64,000 nucleotides of DNA, from the NCBI GenBank assembly GCA_027563935.2, contig JANVAS020000222.1, forward strand, positions 7,316,001-7,380,000. The letters are read 5' to 3'. Shown here one piece after another: positions 54,292-64,000 of this stretch. Below the pieces are notes generated by a model that saw only the letters and a list, made by a program, of their open reading frames with translations, ran no database searches and was not told the DNA's origin. How positions within the stretch are numbered: the first letter of the stretch is position 1; each line of letters begins with the position of its first letter. This stretch comes from Costus lasius. Taxonomy: Eukaryota > Streptophyta > Magnoliopsida > Zingiberales > Costaceae. The position numbers and the translations under genes were made by a program.

Positions 54292-55978
54292 TGAAAGTTC
54301 CCTAAAGGGGCGAAACCCTAAAGCATGCGCATATAAAAAATTTGCATGGGCGGAATCTAGGGTTTCCTAGGATCGCATGTATGAACATAGATCAACTTAA
54401 GAGTTTGTATAGATCAACAGAGAGATCATACCAGTGCCATTTCTTGGATGGCATCTTGGAAGCAAGAGGGCGATGTGGCTCTCCTCCAAAGGTGACGCAC
54501 ACAAGATGGGTGATCGCCTACTCCTTGTCGATCCTTGTGCTAGCAAGGCTCTCCAAGTCTCCTGATCGCTTGAAGGAGATTGAGATGATCTCTTGGCTTT
54601 GTTCTCTTCTCTTTTGCGTGAAGACCTTCCCACACGAGAGAGAGGCGTCAAGAGGAAGAGGCGAGAGGCGAAAAGAGATGCACCCACGAATGTAGAGGCG
54701 TGCTCTCTATTTTGGAAACATGACTTCCAAAAATAGCAAGCCACTAACATCATGCGTTCATGCGTTCACTCCAAGTGAACCATCGCATTTTTCTCTCCCC
54801 TTTGAACCATGCGCTCACTATGATGAGCCGGTTCAATTACATTTGGTTCAAAGACCAAATTAAACCAAGCATTGGTCTAGATCATATTAAACCATAAGGA
54901 TCAAGATCTAACCATTCATCTCTTGATGCTCTCGATCTCTCCGATCTAGCATCAATTCTCTCGATCGAAGCTTACCGATCTCAAGCCCTAATCAATCAAA
55001 CATGATCAGACCAGATCTCACTTACAATCAGAGTTTAAACTCCTTTAAACTGAACCAAAACAATTCAGTCCACACGATCTGATTTAAGTAAGCCATATCA
55101 TCAAATTGTGCGACCCTAAGGGTTTCCTTTAAATGTCGGTAACGATAACTCACGTTATCACGATCAGTGAGGGGTATCTAGCAACACATCACTGTCTCCC
55201 GATATAAAGGAAAGAGTCTTCCAAGACTACACCCAAACCATAGCACAAGTGTGAACCCAAGTCACTTGACATATGTGTTTCCTTTGCCACTGGATGTTCT
55301 TATTGGACAAGCATGTCAAGCCTGTAATTCCAATATGATGAGAATGATTAGATCAGATGAAACATAGTCATCTGGGTATGGCCATACACTTTCTCAATCA
55401 TCTCATCCAGGGGGCCCCTATAGAACATCACACTCCAATCAAGGAGATGGCAATCCTATATCTATCACTAGTGCCCTAACATGACTCATGATCACTATCC
55501 AAGATAGTCTATAACCATTATGTTTCAAATGATATTGAACTACCTCAAAACAATGCCAATCATCATTTAGAAACACAAGTGATCTCAAGTCAGAGGAAAT
55601 ATGCCACTTGTTTGCATATAAGGATTATTCACATTGTGACAAGCAATTGAATATCCTAAGTAGGGTCTGTCCAGTACATCCAATGTACCCATGAGTCTAC
55701 ATCTTATTCCATGCTCGAAGCATCCTATAAGATTAGAACACATATTAGTCTCAATCATATCAAGGCTGTCTCATGTTCACCAAGATATCTCGACTAAGGA
55801 CAAAACTGCATGTCAGCCAAGCTGAACAGCATTGAGACATTATTCAGAAGTATACATATTGCAGCAGATGATGTAACAACCTGAATAACAACCATTGCCT
55901 TTATAAACATAGAGTTTATACATGATACTGAAATAATCCCAAGGCCTCAAACATTAGCCTTAAGGGCATACCCCAACA
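54292..55978 (-). repeat. 3' LTR of A5
   Basis: 1687 bp, TGAAAGTTCCC (left) to CCCCAACA (right), beside the PPT. Confidence 0.94.
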
Positions 55979-55989
55979 ATCTCCCACTT
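55979..55989 (-). other. Polypurine tract of A5
   Basis: AAGTGGGAGAT on the minus strand. Confidence 0.9.
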
Positions 55990-55998
55990 GCACTTAAT

Positions 55999-58900
55999 CT
56001 AATGGTTGAGAAATCTCAAACCCATATTATTACAGTGCTTCTCATGCTTCTGCTGCGCCAGAGGCTTGGTAAGCGGGTCAGCTAGATTGTCATCTGTATG
56101 AACCTTGCAGACTTTGATCTCGCCACGATCAATGATCTCCCGGATCAAGTGAAACCTTCTCTGTATGTGCTTGGACTTCTGGTGCGACCGTGGTTCCTTT
56201 GCTTGTGCTATTGCTCCAGTGTTATCACAGAAGATAACCAAAGGATCTGCACTCGAAGGAACAACACCAAGTTCCTGAACGAACTTACGAATCCACACTG
56301 CCTCCTTGGATGCTTCTGAGGCTGCAACAAACTCAGCTTCTGTTGTGGAATCAGCAACAATTGACTGTTTGAAACTTTTCCACACCACTGCTCCTCCATT
56401 CAAGCTAAAAACATAGCCTGATTGCGATCGGAAATCATCCTGGTCAGATTGGAATGAAGCGTCAGTATATCCTTCAATACTGGGTTCTTCCTGACCTCCA
56501 TATATCAAGAACATATCTTTGGTCCTCCGAAGATATTTCAAAATGTTCTTGACCGCAATCCAGTGTGCCTGTCCTAGATTACTTTGGAATCCACTAGTCA
56601 CGCTTAACCCGTAAGCAACGTCTGGGCGAGTACACAACATCGCATACATAATGGACCCAATAGCCGAAGCATAAGGCGTATTGTCCATTTCATCTTTCTC
56701 AGTCTGTGTTTGTGGACACTGACTCTTTGAAAGATTCAGACCATGTCTGACTGGAAGATATCCTCTTTTAGAATTTTCTAAATGGAATCCCTCCAGGACT
56801 TTATCGATGTAAGTACTCTGGCACAGCCCGAGAAGCCTCTTAGATCTATCTCTGTAGATCTTCACACCTAATACATAGGCTGCTTCTCCTAAATCTTTCA
56901 TCTGGAAACATTTTCTTAACCATGCTTTAACCGCATGTAGGTCAGGAATATCGTTTCCAATGATTAAGATATCATCGACGTAGAGGACTAGGAAAGTAAT
57001 CACGCTCCCACTAAACCTCTTATATACACACGGGTCATCTTCATTCTTGATGAAACAAAATTCACAGATTGATTCATCAAAACGAATATTCCAGCTTCTT
57101 GATGCTTGTTTAAGTCCATAAATGGACTTCTTTAATTTGCATATTTTATGACGATCTGATGGATTTGTGAAACCTTCAGGTTGTGTCATATACACATCCT
57201 CTTCTAGTTTTCCATTAAGGAAAGCGGTCTTCACGTCCATCTGCCAGATCTCATAATCATAATATGCCGCTATCGCGAGAATAATCCGAATAGACTTGAA
57301 CATGGCTACAGGAGAGAAAGTTTCATCATAATCTATCCCGTAAATTTGTTTGAAACCTTTCGCAACTAGCCTGCCTTTATAGGTAACCACGTTACCATCC
57401 ATGTCAATCTTCTTCTTGAAGATCCACTTACAGCCTATAGGGATTACTCCCGGAGGCGGATCAACCAAATCCCAAACTTCGTTATCTGACATGGAGTCCA
57501 TCTCGGCTCGCATAGCTTCAAGCCATCTCGCTGATTCCGGTCCACTGACTGCATCCGCATAAGTGAGGGGTTCATCATCAATGATGTAGACTCCGTCATA
57601 GCGCTCAAGCTGTCGACGGATCCTTCCCGATCTTCGTGGTTCCCGTGATATCTGAGCCTCAGGTTGTTCAGTAACCTGATCTACTGGCTCAGGCTCATCC
57701 AACTGTACTTGACTACTTTGTCCTTCTTTTGGATTCTCATCCAGCTTTATTTCTCTCCCACTGGCTTCTTGCAGAAGAAATTCTTTCTCAAGAAAAATAG
57801 CCGTCCGAGCAACAAATACTTTGTTCTCTTTGGGATCGTAGAAATAATAACCCTTAGTTTGTTTAGGGTAACCGACAAAGATACATTTCTCAGATCTGCT
57901 CTCTAGTTTCCCAGAGGCGAGCTTTTTGACATAAGCCTCGCAACCCGAGATCTTAATAAATGTCAAGCTCGGCTGTTTCCCATACCATAACTCATATGGA
58001 GTCTTTGAAACGGCCTTGGATGGCACTCGGTTTAGTACCTTTGCAGCTGTTTCCAGTGCAAATCCCCAAAAGGAGTAAGGTAGAGTAGCCTGACTCATCA
58101 TAGAACGAACCATATCTAGTAAGGTTCTATTTCTCCTCTCGGACACACCATTCCATTGTGGTGTTCCTGGCGGAGTGAGCTGTGAGATAATCCCACACTC
58201 CTTTAGATAGTCAGTAAACTCATGACTCAAGTATTCTCCACCTCGATCTGAACGAAGTGCCTTGATATTTCGGCCTAGCTGATTTTGTACTTCATTTTTG
58301 AACTCTTTGAACTTGTCAAAAGATTCACTCTTATGTCTCCACCTCGATCTGAACGAAGTGCCTTGATATTTCGGCCTAGCTGATTTTGTACTTCATTTTT
58401 GAACTCTTTGAACTTGTCAAAAGATTCACTCTTATGTCTCATTAGATAGACATAACCATACCTACTGAAATCATCAGTAAAGGTAATGAAGTATGAATAG
58501 CCACCTCTGGCATGTTTACTAAATGGCCCACACACATCACTGTGAATGAGGTCAAGTAAACCTGAAGCCCTTTGACCTTTGTTGGAAAAAGGAGACTTCG
58601 TCATTTTACCCATTAAACAAGCTTTGCATGTATCAAGCTCCTCATAGGAGAATGATCCCAGCAGTCCATAATCATGCAACCGCTTAATGCGCTTCTTGTT
58701 AATATGGCCTAAACGACTATGCCATAGCAAGGTGCTGTCATCAGCATACTTGGCTTTCTTAATATCAATTTGTTGTATAGAACATTCTATGTCTAGCATG
58801 AATAACCCATTGTTAATCGACCCAGTAGCATAAACAATATTATCAAAAGAAATATAACACTTTGAAATCTTGCATTCAAAGGAAAACCCTTTCCTGACAA

Positions 58901-59993
58901 GAGCAGGAATAGAGATAATATTCTTAGTTATGCTCGGCACAAAATAACAATTGTCCAGTTCTAATACAAGACCAGATGGTAAAGAGATGTGATAAACTCC
59001 TACAGCAATAGCAGCAACCCGTGCCCCGTTTCCTACTCGTAGGTCCACCTCATGCTGTCCCACTTGTCTTCTTCTCTTGAGTTCCTGTACATTTGAACAA
59101 ATGTGAACTCCACATGCAGTGTCTAACACCCATGAAATAGAAGAAGATAACATGACTTCAGTCACGTAAATACCTGAGCTAGAAGCGAAAGAGTTGCTTC
59201 CCTTCTTCTCTCCTTGGAGCGCTTTACATTCCTTTTTCCAGTGACCTAGCTGGCCACAATGGAAACATCTGTATTCCTTTGACCGCTTGACCTTTTGTTT
59301 CAGAGCCTTGTTGTAGCTCTTGACAGGGGCTTTGCCCTTCTTCCCCTTCTTCTTGTTCCTTGAAGGAACCATTAGGACCGAGGATGAAGGCGTTCCCTTC
59401 TCACGAGACTGAGTTTGCTCAGTAGTCAAGAGCATGTTCAGTAACTCTGCAGGCGTACAGTCGATCTTGTTCATATTAAAATTAATGATGAACGGATCGA
59501 AAGAGGCCGGGAGAGACTGCAGGATGATGTCTACAACAAGCTCCTGATTGATGGTGTGTCCCAGTTTCTCTAGAGCTTCCTTGTACCCAATCATCTTGAG
59601 TACGTGAGCTCCCACTGGACTCCCTTCAGTCAGTTTGCTCTGAAAGAAAAGTTTCATCAAATTATAGCGTTCAGTCCTTGCCTGTGCAGCATACAGCAGC
59701 TTGAGGTTTGCTATAATTTCTATAGCTGATAAATCCTCATGCTGACGCTGCAGCTGTGGCGTCATAGACGCTAGCATAAGGCAAGCGACGTCAATGCTAT
59801 CATTGACATGCTTTTCATAAGCTTCCCGAACCGCCCTTGCGGCGTTCGCAGCGGGTTGAGGCGGTATAGCCGTCTCGAGGACATACAGTTTCCTCTCAGC
59901 CTTAAGAACAATCTTAAGGTGTCCGTACCAGTCTGAGAAGTTTGGCTCAGCAAACTTCTCCCTTTCCAGTAGGGATCGCACATTGAACGCTGT
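55999..59993 (-). pseudogene. A5 gag-pol, frameshifted by a tandem duplication
   Basis: Copia polyprotein on the minus strand. The codon aligned with the A3/A4 ATG is ACA (59991-59993); the frame is open from there. Gag, zinc knuckle (CFHCGQLGHWKKEC), protease LDTACG, integrase HHCC and the first two acidic residues lie in 58275-59993. A 101-bp direct duplication then shifts the frame right after SDRGG. The remaining integrase E, RT (YVDD), and RNase H are open in 55999-58230. No amber is present. A gag linker variation (TTEQTQSREKGTPS) differs from the other copies (TTEETLKGKPS). Apart from the duplication and the missing ATG it is well preserved. Confidence 0.92.
58240..58441 (-). repeat. 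101-bp tandem duplication in A5 integrase
   Basis: The block starting ACCTCGATCTG at 58240 recurs at 58341, offset 101 bp, with near-identical content down to CTTATGTCTC. TCTCC precedes both units, suggesting slippage or repair at microhomology. As 101 is not a multiple of three it causes a frameshift. Confidence 0.92.
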
Positions 59994-61773
59994 GGTGTTC
60001 GTTGCTGCAGTAATCTACAACAATGCAAGAACAGCAAGGTCAGTATCAATGTTAGAATCAATTCAGGACTTAAGAATGATTCTTTTCTCACTATTTTATC
60101 TGGCTGAAAAATCCAGCAAAACAGCCCGAAAGAGTAAAACTCTTTTAGTGAGATGGGATCCAGATTTCATACTTGGTCTCCGCGTCCCGCTCAGGCGAGA
60201 TAAGATGCACAGAGAGTACAAGCACTAATTTCTGGTAGGCAATCCCTGCCAATCGCCAACCCGTGCGATTCCCCTTCATCTGGGCAATCCAGCAGACTGT
60301 GCCAACTGAGTTGGTACAACACAGTCTCTGATCCCACAGATGGCTGCCTCCATATGGCTACCATATGCTCAATATGTAGCCTACATGGTCAAGCTGACCC
60401 GACCTACTCCCTGGACCACCACGTGCTATGCTGAGCAACGAGAAGCGATAAATCCCTTCTCTGTAACACGCAGGTGTAATCACACACCGTCTGAAGATAG
60501 ATGGGCGTGCCCACTGAGTGGGTACAACACGGCCCCAACGATAGTCAGAACAGTGAGGTTTCGCGTCAGAAGGCTTACGTGCTTGATATTTAACGTTGGA
60601 TTTTAACGGTCCTTTTATCTTCTTACTATCATTCAAACCCTATGGTGATAGCAGAAGAATAGATCATGCAGTTACTAAATTACTTAAACAGTAAATTAAA
60701 AGCATGATGATCTTATGTGGTAAAAGCCCATTAAGCCTAAGTAAGACCTTAATAAACTTAAGTCTTCACTTGAGCTCTTCATGGGTCTTTTGCATTTCCT
60801 CTGGCCCAACCCGGGCCCAAGCGCCCACTGCAGCTCAGGTGCGCCCACCAGGTAAAATGCGCCTGTCCTAGAGTCGAACCCTAGACCTCCCACTGGTGAA
60901 GCCACTTGCTGCATGCGCCTCTGCCAAGTGTGCTCTGTGCTCATGTCTGATTAAATTACAATTTAATCTATCTAGACATGATTGACACGCAGGTCAATTA
61001 CACTTTATAAATTAATTAAAATGTGATGCGCAGATCACAATAATAATTTACAAATAATACTCCAGGCACGCAGGCCCCAGCACAGCACACATTAAAATTA
61101 GGCAGCCCACATAAGATTAAATAGACAATCATCACGTTATACAAACATCATGTGATCCAATCAAGAAAATAAAATTTTTTGAAAAACCCATTGGCTTCAT
61201 TTTATTTCCTTATGTGCCCTACTACCTTACAATGGTCCATTAATAGGGATCCACTCATCAGACCTAGTTAGACCCACTGCCCTTGCATGCACCAAGTCAT
61301 AACCGACTTGAGTCGACCTCATGGTCAACAATGCATGCGTGAAGGGCTGAACGTCCCTCATGAGTTTAGGCAAGCGGGTGTGACCCCGGGCCTTAATCAT
61401 GGGCGTTCATCTGGTTGTCTCAATCAGACATTGCTACACGCCTTTCAGCAGTCGACCTATAGCCACCTCATGCTTGCGCATAGGTGCCATCAGGTCGACC
61501 CATCTAGGCTATCAGATGGTCTGATCAGACTGTCGGGTCTAGACTGGACGATGACTTCAACCCTAATAACCCGTCTAAGCTTTGGAAGTAGGCGCCGCTT
61601 AGATCTAATGAGGGGCGCGCAAGTAAGTTTTGAGAAAACTACAACAAGCGCCAACTATCATGCAGGCGTCAATGTAAAACATACATTAAATTTTCGCATG
61701 CTCTTTTAGATCTACTATTAGGCGCAAACATGGATCACAATAAGCAATCATATGAAACATACAAGGAACCATG
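59994..61773 (-). other. Leader of A5
   Basis: About 1.78 kb with the 44-codon ORF (60145-60279), TCA-loop hairpins (60302-60314 and 60510-60522), tRNA-like segment (B-box-like at 60870-60880) and palindrome (61519-61530). Confidence 0.8.
60145..60279 (-). CDS. Conserved 44-codon leader ORF (A5)
   Basis: ATG at 60279 to TAA at 60145-60147. Closest to the consensus of the five copies. No recognisable family; translation is unproven. Confidence 0.35.
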   Translation of the reverse strand: MKGNRTGWRLAGIAYQKLVLVLSVHLISPERDAETKYEIWIPSH

Positions 61774-61785
61774 GCTCTGATACCA
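61774..61785 (-). other. Primer-binding site of A5
   Basis: TGGTATCAGAGC on the minus strand, two bases from the 5' LTR. Confidence 0.9.
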
Positions 61786-61787
61786 AT

Positions 61788-63474
61788 TGAAAGTTCCCTA
61801 AAGGGGCGAAACCCTAAAGCATGCGCATATAAAAAATTTGCATGGGCGGAATCTAGGGTTTCCTAGGATCGCATGTATGAACATAGATCAACTTAAGAGT
61901 TTGTATAGATCAACAGAGAGATCATACCAGTGCCATTTCTTGGATGGCATCTTGGAAGCAAGAGGGCGATGTGGCTCTCCTCCAAAGGTGACGCACACAA
62001 GATGGGTGATCGCCTACTCCTTGTTGATCCTTGTGCTAGCAAGGCTCTCCAAGTCTCCTGATCGCTTGAAGGAGATTGAGATGATCTCTTGGCTTTGTTC
62101 TCTTCTCTTTTGCGTGAAGACCTTCCCACACGAGAGAGAGGCGTCGAGAGGAAGAGGCGAGAGGCGAAAAGAGATGCACCCACGAATGTAGAGGCGTGCT
62201 CTCTATTTTGGAAACATGACTTCCAAAAATAGCAAGCCACTAACATCATGCGTTCATGCGTTCACTCCAAGTGAACCATCGCATTTTTCTCTCCCCTTTG
62301 AACCATGCGCTCACTATGATGAGCCGGTTCAATTACATTTGGTTCAAAGACCAAATTAAACCAAGCATTGGTCTAGATCATATTAAACCATAAGGATCAA
62401 GATCTAACCATTCATCTCTTGATGCTCTCGATCTCTCCGATCTAGCATCAATTCTCTCGATCGAAGCTTATCGATCTCAAGCCCTAATCAATCAAACATG
62501 ATCAGACCAAATCTCACTTACAATCAGAGTTTAAACTCCTTTAAACTGAACCAAAACAATTCAGTCCACACGATCTGACTTAAGTAAGCCATATCATCAA
62601 ATTGTGCGACCCTAAGGGTTTCCTTTAAATGTCGGTAACGATAACTCACGTTATCACGATCAGTGAGGGGTATCTAGCAACACATCACTGTCTCCCGATA
62701 TAAAGGAAAGAGTCTTCCAAGACTACACCCAAACCACAGCACAAGTGTGAACCCAAGTCACTTGACATATGTGTTTCCTTTGCCACTGGATGTTCTTATT
62801 GGACAAGCATGTCAAGCCTGTAATTCCAATATGATGAGAATGATTAGATCAGATGAAACATAGTCATCTGGGTATGGCCATACACTTTCTCAATCATCTC
62901 ATCCAGGGGGCCCCTATAGAACATCACACTCCAATCAAGGAGACGGCAATCCTATATCTATCACTAGTGCCCTAACATGACTCATGATCACTATCCAAGA
63001 TAGTCTATAACCATTATGTTTCAAATGATATTGAACTACCTCAAAACAATGCCAATCATCATTTAGAAACACAAGTGATCTCAAGTCAGAGGAAATATGC
63101 CACTTGTTTGCATATAAGGATTATTCACATTGTGACAAGCAATTGAATATCCTAAGTAGGGTCTGTCCAGTACATCCAATGTACCCATGAGTCTACATCT
63201 TATTCCATGCTCGAAGCATCCTATAAGATTAGAACACATATTAGTCTCAATCATATCAAGGCTGTCTCATGTTCACCAAGATATCTCGACTAAGGACAAA
63301 ACTGCATGTCAGCCAAGCTGAACAGCATTGAGACATTATTCAGAAGTATACATATTGCAGCAGATGATGTAACAACCTGAATAACAACCATTGCCTTTAT
63401 AAACATAGAGTTTATACATGATACTAAAATAATCCCAAGGCCTCAAACATTAGCCTTAAGGGCATACCCCAACA
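61788..63474 (-). repeat. 5' LTR of A5
   Basis: 1687 bp, TGAAAGTTCCC beside the PBS to CCCCAACA, followed by GAAAG (63475-63479). Confidence 0.94.
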
Positions 63475-63479
63475 GAAAG

Positions 63480-64000
63480 ATGCTTCACTCTTAGATTTCA
63501 TTCATCAAACAACGTACCTACCCAAAACCTTATACATCAATCAATGAAGAATTTCAACAAGTAGATATATATTGAAGAAATAAATTCAACATAATAGGTA
63601 TATCTCCATTCACAGGTATGCATAAACATAGAAAAATCCACACATCTCTCATCACAATGGATTCAAATCATAAAAAAATTTTTCAAACATCAAAAATATC
63701 AATATCAATACAAAAGTACAAAGCATCAAACTCATGTAGTCAAAAGATGTAAAGTAGTAGATCCGTGTAATCACATAAGGCTCAAACAATGCAAAGGATG
63801 TAAAGTGATAGAAATTTTATGAGAAGAAAAGTGTAGACAATCATATCAAGTAATCAAATCACAAGAAAGTGCAAACAATACTCACAAAACTATATAGCAA
63901 GCTTAATCATCATTCGGGGTACAAAATCGGGGTAGATACGGCTAGGTCCAAAGATGTGCCTTCTGAAATTTTCCTGCACAATTTTTAAGTACATAAGGCT
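63480..64000. other. Gypsy interior, continuing off the window
   Basis: AT-rich sequence right of A5, continuous with 53512-54291 before the A5 insertion. ACATAAGGCTCAAAC at about 63773 echoes the start of the gypsy interior at 53514, and a partial echo (ACATAAGGCT) ends the window. No gene is seen. Confidence 0.5.

Larger units (their letters stand above)
54292..63474 (-). mobile_element. Copia family A element A5
   Basis: Complete minus-strand element, 9183 bp, with GAAAG at 54287-54291 and 63475-63479. Both LTRs are 1687 bp with about eight differences, the lowest of the pairs here, so it is the youngest datable insertion. It sits in gypsy interior. Gag-pol is broken by a 101-bp tandem duplication and lacks the ATG found in A3/A4. 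Confidence 0.95.

Overview
The window is a dense nest of plant LTR retrotransposons. I find no host gene, rRNA, functional tRNA or CRISPR array. Copia polyproteins with initiator-Met-tRNA primer sites, a Ty3/gypsy gag with a tRNA-Asp-type primer site, 2-5 kb LTRs and solo LTRs with 5-bp target duplications all point to intergenic DNA of a large-genome flowering plant. The species cannot be named from this sequence. Every complete or paired LTR boundary below was placed on TG...CA ends plus a matched 5-bp target-site duplication (TSD) or an adjoining primer site (PBS) or polypurine tract (PPT).

The dominant family ('A') is a Ty1/copia element of about 9.1 kb. It has 1.67-1.70 kb LTRs beginning TGTTGGGGTATGCCC, a leader of about 1.8 kb and one gag-pol frame of 1294 codons. 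The LTR start, the size and the long leader resemble the Angela/BARE-1 lineage. Five bodies are present: A1 (2171-8000, +, truncated), A2 (22389-52455, -, TSD TTATA), A3 (27546-36636, +, TSD TCCTT, inside the gag of A2), A4 (40334-52249, -, TSD ATGTT, inside the 5' LTR of A2) and A5 (54292-63474, -, TSD GAAAG). Two further A LTRs stand alone: 35-1722 (TSD GTTTC) and 13262-14881 (truncated). A4 keeps an uninterrupted 1294-codon frame. The others are broken by amber codons, a 101-bp tandem duplication, a 29-bp deletion or truncation.

Other residents are as follows. Family B, a sister copia, supplies a 2.1-kb LTR at 8151-10244 and a decayed RT/RNase H at 10256-12112. A third copia ('C') supplies a pol scrap at 7999-8150 and a PPT plus partial LTR at 12113-12980. 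An Athila/Tat-like Ty3/gypsy element supplies gag (12983-16301), a PBS (16439-16455) and a 5' LTR (16462-21352). A second gypsy LTR of the same type (21669-22388 plus 52461-53511) is the insertion target of A2, and its internal DNA continues to the right edge, where A5 sits in it. Two solo LTRs of a chromovirus-like gypsy family lie at 17051-20002 (TSD CTCTT) and 46101-48920 (TSD CTCCG).

The order of events is readable: gypsy LTR2, then A2, then A3 and A4, then a chromovirus element in the A4 leader later reduced to a solo LTR. LTR pairs counted by eye differ at about 18 sites (A2), 14 (A4) and 8 (A5) over about 1.68 kb, which agrees with that order.

Points for follow-up: all six single-base nonsense codons in otherwise readable frames are CAG-to-TAG, the CHG context of plant cytosine methylation. 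All A3 LTR-LTR differences lie in one half of the LTR. A2 and A3 share both an amber codon and a PBS variant. All A leaders carry a 10-12-nt palindrome, a pair of TCA-loop hairpins related by a compensatory base pair, a tRNA-like segment and a 44-codon ORF.
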